Assembly (NCBI RefSeq): GCF_035046505.1
Contig: NC_089823.1
Location: 108,523,412 to 108,587,411 of the forward strand
Length of the DNA stretch: 64,000 nucleotides
From: Tiliqua scincoides
Taxonomy: Eukaryota; Chordata; Lepidosauria; Squamata; Scincidae
Direction: 5' to 3'
In this document: piece after piece, positions 53,330-64,000 of the stretch
Numbering within the stretch: position 1 is the first letter of the stretch
How the letters are laid out: each line of letters begins with the position of its first letter
Notes under the pieces: generated by a model
The model's input: only the letters and a program-made list of their open reading frames with translations
Database searches by the model: none
What the model was told of the DNA's origin: nothing
Program-made: the position numbers and the translations under genes

Positions 53330-54515
53330 GAACTGGTTGAGGACCAGGAAACAGAGAATGGGTGTCAATGGACAATTTTCACAATGGAGTGAGGTGAAAA
53401 GACGTGTGCCTCAAGGATCTGCCCCGGGACTGGTGCTTTTCAACCTCTTCATAAATGACCTAAAGACAGGGTTAAGCAGCAAGATGGGACCAAGTTTGCG
53501 GACAACACCAAACTTTTTTGAGTGGTGAAGACCAGAAGAGATGGTGAGGAGCTCCAGAAGGATCTCTTCAAACTGGGAGAATGGTCAGGAAAATGGCAGA
53601 TTTTCAATGCAATTAAGTGTAAAGTAATGCACATTGGGTTAAAAAAAAAAAAATCAAAACTTCACATATAGGCTCATGGGTTCTGAGCTGTCTGTGACAG
53701 AACAGGAGAGGGATCTTGGGGTGCTGGTAAACAGCTCAATGAAAGTGTCAACCCAATGTGCGGCGGCAGTAAAGATGGCCAATTCTATGCTTGGGATCAT
53801 TAGAAAAGGTATTGAGAATAAAATGACTAATATTATAATGCCATTGTATAAATTGATGGTAAGACCACACCTGGAGTATTATGAACAGTTCTGGTCACCA
53901 CATCTCAAAAAGAATATCATAGAAATGGAAGAGGTGCAAAAGAGAGCAACAAAAATGATTACTGGGCTGGGGCACCTTCCTTATGAGGAAAGGCTACAGC
54001 GTTTGGGGCTCTTCAGTCTAGAAAAAAGGTGCCTGAGGGAGGACATGATTGAGATATACAAAATTATGTAGGGGATGGATAGAGTGGATGGATAGAGAGA
54101 TGCTCTTCCCTCTCACTCAACACTAGAACCAGGGGACATCCTCTAAAATTGAGTATTAGGAGAGTTAGGACAGACAAAAGAAAGCATTTCTTTACTCAGC
54201 ATGTGGTTGGTCTGTGGAACTCCTTGCCACAGAATGTGGTGATGGCATCTGGCCTAGATGCCTTTAAAAGGGGATTGGTCAAATTTCTGGAGGAAAAGTC
54301 CATCACGGGTTACAAACCAAGACGTGTAATCTGCAACCTCCTGGTTTTAGAAGTGGGTTATCTCAGAATGCGAAATGCAAGGGATGGCACTGGGATGCAG
54401 GTCTCTTGTTGTCTTGTGTGCTCCCTCGGGCATTTGGTGGGCCCCTGTAAGATACAGGAAGCTGGACTGGATGGGCCTATAGCCTGATCCAGCAGGGCTC
54501 TTCTTAAGTACTTCC
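53330..54515 (+). pseudogene. CR1 LINE fragment, plus strand, decayed
   Basis: Covers the RT palm to the 3' end: VNGQFSQWSEVKRRVPQGSA (motif B region), a degraded FADD region, GSELSVTEQERDLGVLVNSS, HLEYYEQFWSPHLKKNIIEM, then the 3' UTR ending 'GGGCTCTTCTTAAG'. The frame breaks near 53528. It has a TAG in place of the Gln in KIMQGMDRVD (54069-54071) and a frameshift from a short GATG-type duplication just after. It is clearly older than the copies at 26496 and 57758. 5' truncation sits at 'aactggttgaggaccaggaa'. Confidence 0.92.
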
Positions 54516-55318
54516 AAAGTGTGAGGGAAAGTAGCTCAGACTCCTGATCTTGATAGCTTGAAAGCTACTTTGGGTTGCCACTGGCAAGGAAAGAGGGATA
54601 AAATTGTTTTAAAATAAAATTATTTGGGCATTCCCAATTTCCCTTTCTGTGGAGTAAAAAACTGCAGATGCTGTGAAAGGAATACTCAAATATAATCTGC
54701 CTGCAAGAACACAGTCCAAAGTAAACTATCTAAAGTCCCCTTGTATGGTGTAATTAAATTCCAGGTACCTCATGATCTAGAGGGGTTATAATGATCTTGG
54801 CCAAAAGAGTGGCTTGTGTATGTGAATCTTTTCTAATTAGCCCAACAAATATACCTTTTTTGGGTATGTGTTTGTGTGCTAAAGGCACCTTGAGAGATGA
54901 GAAGAAGCCTCTGGGATTTATTTATAGTCCAAACACAGAGTAGCTAGATTTTCTTAAAATTGCATTGTCAATTCTAGAACAAAATAGTGAGGTCCATTTT
55001 TAGTGGTTTGCAACCTAAATTGTGTGTTGATCCTAAACTGGATAGTTGATCCTAAATTGAATAGCTCTGAGGAAAGTCCTGTTCCAAAACAGAGGTTTCC
55101 TAAATTCGTCTCCAATCTGATGAATGTGTGGAATAAATGCAAGTCATTCCTTAGAGACTATATCTTTTTTCTGCTACTCGGTGTATGTACTCCTACACTG
55201 ATTATATTTTATTTTCACATAATTGGGTTGCAGACAGAAAATGTATCCCAGACAGAGCTGAGACTGCTTTTGGAGCACATACCAGTGGACTGCATTATTT
55301 CTCAATTCACCCCCTAAC
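54516..55318. other. unannotated stretch
   Basis: Unique-looking DNA; nothing recognised. Confidence 0.35.
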
Positions 55319-55329
55319 CCAGAATCTAA

Positions 55330-55481
55330 CTGTTACCCTGCACATACCCAATCTAGTCTGATGTCGGAAGCTAAGCAGGGTCAGGCCTGGTTAGTACTTG
55401 GATGGGAGACTGCGTGGGAATAGGCACACTTATATGGGAATGTGGTAGCCTTATCTTTTGAGACTGAAGGTTGCCAACCAA
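55330..55481 (+). repeat. 5S-rRNA-derived SINE with 11-bp TSD
   Basis: 'GGAAGCTAAGCAGGGTCAGG', 'TTGGATGGGAGACTGCGTGG', tail 'TTGAGACTGAAGGTTGCCAA'. TSD CCAGAATCTAA (55319-55329, 55482-55492). The junction between 5S part and tail differs from the other two copies ('aggcacacttatatgggaat'). Confidence 0.9.
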
Positions 55482-55779
55482 CCAGAATCTAAACAAGAAG
55501 AATGCATGTCACATTTCTTCAAAATCAAGTAGCAAAGAAAGCAAATAGCTGGGAACGAAGACACTATTTTCTGGAAACTCAGATCCCAGACAAACCTTTT
55601 TCTGTAAGTTGGGATGCTATGAAAGTTATTCGTGGCCATGTAATTAAGGAAACTGCTACTCCAAAAAGAGAAAATAAAAAAATGGAAAGCAGGAAAAACA
55701 AACAAATTGGAGTAATTAATCCTAATGTGGCTTTGCACTGCCAGATCTAGCAAGGTCCTTTATGGCTGTTGCAGAAGGT

Positions 55780-56139
55780 AAGAACATAAGAACATAAGAA
55801 CAGCCGCACTGGATCAGGCCATAGGCCCATCTAGTCCAGCTTCCTGTATCTCACAGCGGCCCACCAAATGCCCCAGGGAGCACACCAGATAACAAGAGAC
55901 CTGATCCTGGTGCCCTCCCTTGCATCTGGCATTTCTGACATAACCCATTTCTAAAAACAGGAGGTTGCGCATACACATCATGGCTTGTACCCCGTAATGG
56001 ATTTTTCCTCCAGAAACTTGTCCAATCCCCTTTTAAAGGCATCTAGGCTAGATGCCAGCACCACATCCTGTGGCAAGGTGTTCCACAGACCAACCACACG
56101 CTGAGTAAAGAAATATTTGAGTAAAGAAATATATGAGTA
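55780..56139 (-). mobile_element. CR1 LINE 3' end, ~360 bp
   Basis: Minus-strand copy with terminal repeat 'AAGAACATAAGAACATAAGA' at its 3' end. It ends within the codons for KYFFTQ. A possible TSD AAGGTAA lies at both edges. At the truncation point 'gagtaaagaaatat' is repeated imperfectly three times (56103-56137). Confidence 0.88.
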
Positions 56140-57750
56140 AAGGTAATACACCATTCAGTGTGGCCAGGCTGCTGCAGCAAGTGGCGAGTAGCCACTGATG
56201 TAAGCCAGAGAAAGAGCCCTGGCAATGGTAAATCTGCATGGGGGGCAAGCTGAACAGAGCAGGGAGGGCAGAGGAGAGAGCAGAGTGAGGCCAGGAAGGG
56301 GGCAGTATTGGTGACAGCGGCACTGCTGATATCCTATCCCCCTTCCCAGCCTCAATCCACCTTCCCGGATCCACTTGGACTTGTGCCAGCAAAGCAGCTG
56401 ACCAAGGTCCAAGTAGTCCCATTTGATCAGTGAAGGCTTACTCTGGGGCAAGGGAACAATGTTCCCATATAGGAAGAAAAGGAGTTTCCTCATAAGAAAA
56501 AAACTTATTTGGGGAAGAAGTTCCCAAACTGAAAGTCTGTTATGAAGACAATCATCTCTGTCAATAACTGCTCAAGACAGCAGTCAGTTCTACAGGACAG
56601 TGAAACCTGGACTCACAGCACCCATTTCTACAATATGTGTTAAGATCAACTGCATAATACTTTTAACCTAGCTATGCTGAAATTTTTGGAGAAAATGGAA
56701 TTTATCCTTCCATCAGCATCATTCTTGGGCTATCCAGAGTTTAGAAGGACAGACATCACTTTTAGTTATCCTACCCTGAGAGCAAAATAAGTTGTCTTTA
56801 TTTCCACATAGTGGTAGATATCAGTGGTGTTCCCAAACAACTTCTGTACAATGTATTGCTCCTCCCTGCTTGAACTGCAGGATTGTACCAGCCACTGGTT
56901 CTGGAAAATTCAGTGCTAATTGCTCATTATCACTCTGCACAACACGGTGAAAATTATTGATTTTTTTAAAAAAGTGTTTATTCTACTTTTCTCTTAACAA
57001 TTCTCGTATGGGGTCAATATTTCGTTTCTGTTTATTTCCTTTAATTGAAGGCATGCTGGAAACATGCATTTAAACATGTATTCTTGGTGCTAGGTGCCTG
57101 CCTGGAAAGCAAAAACCAGACCAGAAAAACCAGACTGGAAACCAAAGACCAGATAAGTAATGTGACTACTTCCAGAACTGATGGCAAGAGGCCACAGACC
57201 CACAAGACAGGAAGGCCACACTTCTTATAAAAAGGCCATGTAACAACCACCAGCCCTGTTAATTTATCAATGGAATTAAATGCTCCACAATTGAACAGTT
57301 TATGTTCACAGCCAGTGGCGTCCTCAGCACGCATGTTCCCTGGGACCTTGTGATCCCCTTGTGCTATGGGACACCCCCTGTATTTACCAGAGTGATGGTG
57401 CATCACCCAGAAGTGATTTGGCAGTGACACGATGATGTTGTTGTGATAGTGCACACTGCTGAATCACTTCCGGACTGCTACTTCCAGCTGTTCAGAGACA
57501 CAGGGAGATCAGGAGGGCCCATCTGCTGCCAAATGTGGTGCAGGACTCTGCTTAGCAGGGGCTTGGATGGTGCGCCTTTCACCCCCCAGCTACTCACTTC
57601 ATGCAATACTACTTACAGCTTAAATGTTAATGATGTTTTCTCATCTCCAAAATGCTGATGAAGCTTTCCAGCTCTAAATCCTTCTAGAACAGCATATTTG
57701 GTAGTTTATGACCCTCACCATGTCTCTGGATTCTTAAGTTTGGTAAAATC
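56140..57750. other. unannotated stretch, possible hAT remnant
   Basis: Mostly unique-looking. CAGTGGCGTCCTCAGCACGC at ~57313 resembles a hAT left end, and the interior 'gtgatagtgcacactgctga' has repeat character, but the right end is unclear. Frames here are not supported as exons. Confidence 0.35.
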
Positions 57751-57757
57751 AACTTTT

Positions 57758-59574
57758 CATAAGAACATAAGAACATAAGAACATAAGAACAGCCCCACTG
57801 GATCAGGCCATAGGCCCATCTAGTCCAGCTTCCTGTATCTCACAGCAGCCCACCAAATGCCCCAGGGAGCACACCAGATAACAAGAGACCTCATCCTGGT
57901 GCCCTCCCCCACATCTGGCATTCTGACTTAACCCATTTCTAAAATCAGGAGGTTGCGCATACACATCATGGCTTGTACCCCATAATGGATTTTTCCTCCA
58001 GAAACTCGTCCAATCCCCTTTTAAAGGCGTCTAGGCTAGACGCCAGCACCACATCCTGTGGCAAGGAGTTCCACAGACCGACCACGCGCTGAGTAAAGAA
58101 ATATTTTCTTTTGTCTGTCCTAACCCGCCCAACACTCAATTTTAGTGGATGTCCCCTGGTTCTGGTATTATGTGAGAGTGTAAAGAGCATCTCCCTATCC
58201 ACTCTGTCCATTCCCTGCATAATTTTGTATGTCTCAATCATGTCCCCCCTCAAGCGTCTCTTTTCTAGGCTGAAGAGGCCCAAACGCCATAGCCTTTCCT
58301 CATAAGGAAGGTGCCCCAGCCCCGTAATCATCTTAGTCGCTCTCTTTTGCACCTTTTCCATTTCCACGATGTCTTTTTTGAGATGCGGCGACCAGAACTG
58401 GACACAATACTCCAGGTGTGGCCTTACCATCGATTTGTACAACGGCATTATAATACTAGCCGTTTTGTTCTCAATGCCCTTCCTAATGATCCCAAGCATA
58501 GAATTGGCCTTCTTCACTGCCGCCGCACATTGGGTCGACACTTTCATCGACCTGTCCACCACCACCCCAAGATCTCTTTCCTGATCTGTCACAGACAGCT
58601 CAGAACCCATCAGCCTATATCTAAAGTTTTGCTTTTTTGCCCCAATGTGCATGACTTTACACTTACTGATATTGAAGCGCATCTGCCATTTTGCTGCCCA
58701 TTCTGCCAGTCTGGAGAGATCCTTCTGGAGCTCCTCACAATCACATCTGGTCTTTACCACTCGGAAAAGTTTGGTGTCGTCTGCAAACTTAGCCACCTCA
58801 CTGCTCAACCCTGTCTCCAGGTCATTTATGAAGAGGTTGAAAAGCACCGGTCCCAGGACAGATCCTTGGGGGACACCGCTTTTCACCTCTCTCCATTGTG
58901 AAAATTGCCCATTGACACCCACTCTCTGCTTCCTGGCCTCCAGCCAGTTCTCAATCCACGAGAGGACCTGTCCTCTAATTCCCTGACTGTGGAGTTTTTT
59001 CAGTAGCCTTTGGTGAGGGACCGTGTCAAACGCCTTCTGAAAGTCCAGATATATAATGTCCACGGGTTCTCCCGCATCCACATGCCTGTTGACCTTTTCA
59101 AAGAATTCTATAAGGTTCGTGAGGCAAGACTTACCCTTACAGAAGCCATGCTGACTCTCCCTCAGCAAGGCCTGTTCGTCTATGTGTTTTGAGATCCTAT
59201 CTTTGATGAGGCATTCCACCATCTTACCCGGTATGGATGTTAGGCTGACCGGCCTATAGTTTCCCGGGTCCCCCCTCTTTCCCTTTTTAAAAATAGGCGT
59301 GACATTTGCTATCCTCCAATCTTCTGGCACCGTGGCCGTTTTGAGGGACAAGTTGCATACCTTAGTCAAGAGATCTGCAACTTCATTCTTCAATTCCTTA
59401 ATAACCCTTGGGTGGATGCCATCAGGGCCCGGTGACTTATTGATCTTTAATTTATCAATGAGGTCTGAAATATCTTCTCTTTTAGCCTCTATCTGACTTA
59501 ACTCCTCAGTTAGGAGGGGCCGTTCGGGCAGCGGTATCTGCCCGAGGTCTTCTGCCGTGAAGACAGATACAAAG
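57758..59574 (-). mobile_element. CR1 LINE, 5'-truncated, very young
   Basis: Carries four 8-bp terminal repeat units (57758-57790) and the same 3' UTR and RT coding region as the 26496 element, with few differences. Truncated at ~59574, within the codons for FFASVFTAED. TSD AACTTT at 57751-57756 and 59575-59580 (short, partly microhomology). Confidence 0.93.
57966..59574 (-). CDS. CR1 reverse transcriptase, 5'-truncated but open
   Basis: About 535 LINE-derived residues with no break: GPDGIHPRVIKEL, LDFQKAFDTVPHQRLLKKL (motif A), GVPQGSVLGPVLFNLFINDL (motif B), KFADDTKL (motif C), HLPYEERLWRLGLFSLEKRR and the LEEKSIMGYKP end. It differs from the 26697 copy at about eight residues (e.g. VKREDV/AKREDI, KSF/KSC, NVSK/NISK). 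The frame runs on ~35 codons into flanking DNA; that N-terminal part is chance. No promoter or start codon of its own, so not expected to be expressed. Confidence 0.93.
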
Positions 59575-59580
59575 AACTTT

Positions 59581-59938
59581 CCAACACAAAGGAAAGGCTT
59601 TACACCTTCAAGGGCCCTCAAAAACCTCATGATTAAGCTCAATAAACCTAGGATGCATTTTATTTCTACCTGCAATGAGCCTGAAGAAGTTGCTTCACTT
59701 GTGATAAGAAGTTGAAATTATCATCTATCATGGTGGGGCTTCTTGAAACCAAGTGTGTCTATTTCAAATTTGCATTGAGAACTACATGAACTTGCTTAAT
59801 CTACCAGAAATGCTAGGGAAGATTGCCAAAAGCAAAGGTGAAACTGATAAGCTTCCCCAACTTCTTCAGCAAGTAGATGAAACTCCTTCACTGGAGAGGA
59901 TTTAAAATGCTTTGTCAATTTCAATCTTCTACTCTGAA

Positions 59939-60011
<73 letters not shown>

Positions 60012-60302
60012 TGTGTGTGTTGTCTTCACAAAACCTATGATGTAGGTTAGATCAAAAAGGTCAGCCACTGAGCTTCAGGGCTAACACGAGGAGACGTGAC
60101 TGGTCTTGCCTGTCAAAGTCTGACCATACTACCCTGAAGTTGATTCTGGTAGTCTCTACATCGACAACAGCTTAGACTAGATTGAATATGTTAAATACAT
60201 TACAATCTATTTAAATTCTAATCACTGGCTACTTAGAGTTGTATGGAATTCAACTTGGCCTTGAATGGTTTTTGAGTCAGCATAGTCATTACTAAATGGC
60301 AT
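59581..60302. other. unannotated stretch around a microsatellite
   Basis: Unique-looking apart from the tract at 59938. Confidence 0.35.
59938..60020 (+). repeat. compound microsatellite (CT)n(GT)n
   Basis: ~56 bp of CT followed by ~27 bp of GT, nearly pure. It yields a spurious His-Thr/Arg-Glu frame on the minus strand. Confidence 0.97.
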
Positions 60303-60802
60303 GATCCAAACCTGGAGTTGAGACAGTGCGGCTGTCCCTGCGCCAGCTCATAGTGTCGTAAACATGCCTTAAGGTTCGTTTGCGGCTGCCTGAGAGCTGA
60401 ATGGGCCAGAATGGAGGCCCACGTCAGATTGGCAGCCTTGGATCCTGACCCTCTGCTAGTTGGCGTAGGTTCATTTCGGGCTGCATGAGGGATGAAAGAG
60501 GGTAGTGGGAAGGCGTTTTGCAGGTGGGGGGATTCTGGGTGGGGAGGGTGAAACGAGAGAGGATCAGGCCTGGTAGGGAGTGCCATATCCTAACTCTCAC
60601 GCTGAGCAGCCCTATGTGGGCTTCATAGATTTGCACCAGCTGTATAGCTGGCATAGGTACAAGGAGCCCCATAGGGATGACTGGGGCTTTACCAGGGTAA
60701 AATAAAAATATCCCCTGACCCTGAGCCACCACCTAAGCTGCATAGGATGTAATGCTGGACATGCAGCCTGGCTACACCAGCTCTGCTTAGGATTAGGCTG
60801 CC
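60303..60802. repeat. diverged long CAATCCT-type element
   Basis: Right end 'GCTTAGGATTAGGCTGCC'. The interior 'gtaaacatgccttaaggttc' recalls the 40639 family. Left end weak. Confidence 0.35.
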
Positions 60803-61060
60803 TGTAGATAACCATTGGTTGTTCTATCTGAATGCCACTATGTTTTCCATGAGGCTAACATACATATAAAATGATAATTTGGAAATATTCTATGATCTCA
60901 GACATGATCAGGGTCTGGATTATGACAAGGTCCGTTAAAGCCATGTACTTTCAACTCAATGTGCTTTCAACTTAATGTGCTTTCATGGCAGATGTACAAG
61001 AAGAAAAAAACCATTTATTTTCTTCTTTGTCTCTACTAATGAGGCTGCGCAGACTATGAG

Positions 61061-61603
61061 CCCAATCCTGAGCTCTTACTGTTGGTCCTCCACTGGCGCT
61101 GAGTGTCGCAAACATGCTGAAAGGAATGTCTGCAGCCCTCAGCGCCAGTCCGGCACTGGTGCTAGCTCAGCACTGGCTAGCGCCAGTGGACCGCTGCTGC
61201 TCCGCTTCTCTGTGGCCACCAGAACCGCTGGCTGGTGGAGAGGTAGGTGGGGGCATGGGGAAGGCAGGGAGGAGGCGTTCCGGGGCAGGTGGAGGTGGGG
61301 TAAAGGCGGGGAGAAGGTGGAAAGGAGGCATGTCAGGGGGAGGGAGTGGGGCAGGAGGGAGGCGGTGGAGCTTTGCTCCTCCATATCCAGAGCCTCCATG
61401 TCAAGCTCTTGATTCTATGGCAGCCCAAGGGTTGCCACAGAAGAGTAGCCCCATTGTGGGGCTACTTGTCTTAACTGGGGGAAGGGGACAAAAATCCCCT
61501 TCCCCTGAAGAGCAGCCGGTGGCTGCCCTGTTTCGCGCAGGATGCCATGGTAGCCATTTCAGCACTGCGGCAGTCCCAGTGCAACGAGCAGCTCAGAATT
61601 GGG
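61061..61603 (+). mobile_element. long GC-rich MITE, CCCAATCCTGAGC family
   Basis: Ends CCCAATCCTGAGC and GCTCAGAATTGGG. Colinear with 40639-41105 ('ggcgctgagtgtcgcaaaca', 'ctagctcagcactggctagc', 'agtagccccattgtggggct'). Frames of 145-168 codons in it are compositional (Gly/Arg/Glu-rich). Confidence 0.78.
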
Positions 61604-62290
61604 TTGTCCATCCCCTATGATCTGCTGCCTTTTTGCTTATACTGTAAAATAAGAAAACGATTTCAGAGTGCCATTTTGGAAAGCATCACTTTTATAGATT
61701 CCTCAAACGTTTTATCATCAGCTTTATAGCAAGTGTGTGAAAAAATATTCAGGCAGTGGTGTGTTTGGCTTTGGTCACCACAGGATTTAAGGGAATAATT
61801 AGGCTTCTTCACATATCATGCTGCATGTACGAGGGGTAGAGTTGCATGCACAATGGATCTCAGAGTAAGAGTTCAGTTCAGAAAGACCTTTATTGGCATA
61901 AAATACAGGAAAAAAAAAAAAAAACAAGACACAAATATACAATGACACCACAAACAAAAATATCAGTCCTTTCCTCACACACTGCCCAGAGTCCCAGAGT
62001 TCTGACTGGCTATTACCCCAGATAAAAAGAAAGTTACCTTATCCAGGGACTCAGGTTCAGATGTGGAAAGGAGAAACTGGAGCATGATTGAAACCTCTCA
62101 GCCCTGCATCCTAGCTAACAATGGGCCTAGATATTTCATGCGTGAAGAGTTAGAGTTGTACAATTGTCTATGCTATATGCACCCTTACACAGAATGGATT
62201 GAGAGAATGTGTGATCCCTCCCAAACACACTCTGATGTATTCAGTGTAATGTATGAAAAAGAACTTTGTACAAGCAAATAGTGTTTTTAC
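61604..62290. other. unannotated stretch with possible LINE tail
   Basis: 'ACCTTTATTGGCATAAAATA' at ~61889, followed by poly-A, reads on the minus strand as TATTTTATGCCAATAAAGGT, like the 3' ends of lizard L2-type LINEs. Otherwise unique-looking. Confidence 0.35.
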
Positions 62291-62380
62291 AGCCCAATCC
62301 TATGCATGTCTATTCAGAAGCAAGACCCATTAGAGTCAATGGGGCTTACTCCCAGGAAAGTGTGGATAGGATTTGGCTGT
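62291..62380 (+). repeat. palindromic MITE, best-preserved copy
   Basis: AGCCCAATCCTATGCATGTC, 'CAGAAGCAAGACCCATTAGA', 'TCAATGGGGCTTACTCCCAG', 'GTGTGGATAGGATTTGGCTG'. Terminal ~12 bp are near-perfect inverted repeats. Confidence 0.85.
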
Positions 62381-62966
62381 CAAGTAGTAATGATACCCAA
62401 TATGGTTACATAAGAAATGTTAAGATAGTCATTTTTTCTGATAAACTGGAGACCAGCTGTGATTTTTAACCTATCTTTTAAGTATACATTTTATTCAGTA
62501 CTATTTATTAATTTTTATTCCTAGGTTTTCCATACAATGGTAAACTAATTAACTTCTCTTACTGCTAAACAGGGACTATCACATAGATCCTAATGGAGCT
62601 GCTCATTAATATAGAGGACCATCAGTTGTTTAATTATATTTTCTAAATGGAGCTTTAAGAGAGTGCAAGGTAAGCCCGATAAGGCAATATTATGTCTTAT
62701 TTGGATGTTCTTAGATTTTGTGATAGCCTTTAATCTGAATAATAGGGTTCATAGATTTTCAATAAATATATAGTGAAAGTGGTGGAGTGTGGCTGTAAAA
62801 GGAAGACAACATGGTTATTTATGAAGCTGGGCTGGCACTCACCTTTAATGAGATGGTAAAGGAAAGATGAAGTAACTAGTACATAAAATGAAATATAATT
62901 CTCTTTGTCTTTTCAAGGAGTTATGTTTAATTCAGTAGGCAAGGTTACGTACTTGTAGGCTAGCAG
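62381..62966. other. unannotated stretch
   Basis: Unique-looking AT-rich DNA. Confidence 0.3.
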
Positions 62967-63492
62967 CCCAATCCTAACTAAATGCCCCTAGCTGATGCAA
63001 CTGCACCAATGGAGCATGGTCTGCATTCTGCTGGGGGGGGGGAGAGAACAGTAAGGGAACTTTTGTTTCCTTACCTTGGGATAAGCCTCCACTACCCCAA
63101 TGGATCTCCTTGAATCTGTGCCAGCTATTTTGCTGGTACAGAAGTGAGAAAAGGAAGGGAGAGGAAATGGGGGAAGGAACAGGATAAGGATCTGGTGCAC
63201 ATGTGTGCCACTGGGATCCACCCCTCCCTCTGTTCCACCTCTTACTCCTCCCCACCCAGAGACTCCCCTGTTCCTTTCCCATCTCTCCCCTCCCCCTCCC
63301 TCTCCCCCTTTCCACCCTGGGTTATCTGTGCTTGGGCCAGTAGCCAGCTGCAGCAGCTGCCCTTTCACACTGCCACCATTTTAGATGGTGGTCCTGGACT
63401 GACTGATGGCAGCACGTCGCACAGGCTGCCATACAGCTGTTTACAACAGCAGATCTACTATTCCACTATCATAAGCCCTGTTAGCATTAGGC
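62967..63492. mobile_element. long MITE, CCCAATCCTAAC/GTTAGCATTAGGC ends
   Basis: Starts GCCCAATCCTAACTAAATGC, ends TGTTAGCATTAGGC. The interior shares 'tgcaccaatggagcatg' and 'tttccttaccttggg' with the ~180-bp family, extended by a GC-rich block. It may link the short and long families. Confidence 0.55.
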
Positions 63493-64000
63493 TGAACGTT
63501 TTAGAACTGTTAAGAATTCCATGGCGTGAAGGACCTTCTGTCACAACTGGCTAATTCTTCTGGTTTTTTTCACCACGAGGTAGAAGGGAAGAATCTCAGT
63601 CAAATCTAGAACATTCTAATATGTTAAAGATTACATTGTACATTATTAAAAATGCTGCTTTTTATGTCTCATAACTAGTGCAGTGTTATCAGTACAGGTT
63701 AAAAACGATCCTATTCCCTACCCCTTTTTCGGTAAACTAAAGGGATTTGTGCCTTTGACGTGCACTCTGAGTATGCAAACTCACTTGATGGTTTATAACT
63801 ACAGTCAGTTTAGAACCACAGAGATGTCTGGAAATATACTCCTGGGGAATGGCAACCTGAGATCTGAAACTTGGGGAAAGAGGATATTGGCAGGGCCAGT
63901 CTTAAGAACTGCAGGGCCCAAATCTGAACATTTTTGCAGGGCCACCACCCCTCCCCCTCCTGTGGGGTACCAACACTGTACAGAAACAGACATAATATAT
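63493..64000. other. unannotated window end
   Basis: Unique-looking DNA. The last ~110 bp ('ggcagggccagtcttaagaa', 'cagggcccaaatctgaacat') has repeat character, but the window ends before it can be judged. Confidence 0.3.

Noticed and set aside
57313-57615. hAT element starting CAGTGGCGTCC
   Set aside because: No convincing right TIR; the candidate flanking octamers match at only 6 of 8.
58111-58986. 196- and 113-codon plus-strand frames (also 26842-27717)
   Set aside because: Antisense shadows of the CR1 reverse transcriptase; repeated at both CR1 copies for that reason.
61114-61620. 168-codon Gly/Arg-rich frame, and 172-codon frame at 36847-37365
   Set aside because: Compositional frames in GC-rich MITEs; no homology to a known domain.

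Overview
Vertebrate nuclear DNA, most likely from a squamate (lepidosaur) reptile. The evidence is its interspersed repeats: CR1 LINEs with an 8-bp 3' repeat, MIR-type CORE-SINEs, 5S-rRNA-derived and tRNA-derived SINEs, many hAT and Tigger-like DNA transposons, and short elements bounded by CAATCCTAT/ATAGGATTG. I found no convincing host exon, tRNA gene, rRNA gene, CpG-island promoter, LTR retrovirus or other capsid-bearing element. The window reads as intergenic or intronic sequence. The only long open frames belong to CR1 LINEs on the minus strand. || Layout. 1-10 kb: mostly unique AT-rich DNA with a MIR, short MITEs, a CR1 3' end (7.45 kb) and a (CT)n(CA)n tract. 10.6-12.4 kb: two intact-ended non-autonomous hATs with perfect 8-bp target duplications. 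14.5 kb: a 5S SINE. 16.5-18.3 kb: a cluster of three Buster-type hATs, one nested in another. 20-21 kb: unique DNA that could hold conserved non-coding sequence, then another hAT. 23.7 kb: an inverted repeat beside a trinucleotide microsatellite. 26.4-31.1 kb: the main structure, a hAT (TSD AGCTCAGT) split by a second hAT (TSD CTTTAGAA), itself split by a ~3.9-kb CR1 LINE with an intact ORF1 and an open reverse-transcriptase frame but no endonuclease region. 31.4 and 39.9 kb: Tigger-type elements. 41.5 kb: a 67-bp-arm hairpin. 41.8-50.7 kb: dense SINEs, MITEs and hATs, including a 476-bp retroposon inserted in a MITE. 53-59.6 kb: three more CR1 copies, one nearly identical to the 26-kb copy. 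60-63.5 kb: more GC-rich long MITEs. || How the parts relate. The CR1 copies form one family, from old (53.3 kb) to very young (26.5 and 57.8 kb, differing at only about eight residues in their shared protein). The 5S SINEs share their 3' tail with the retroposon at 48.7 kb, which suggests a SINE/LINE partnership. Eight hAT insertions have TSDs fitting NNNTANNN on at least one side, the published signature of Buster-type hAT transposases. Three others do not fit and form a separate group. No autonomous hAT or Tigger transposase was seen, so these DNA elements would have been mobilised by enzymes encoded elsewhere. All family names come from memory of sequence motifs; no database search was possible.
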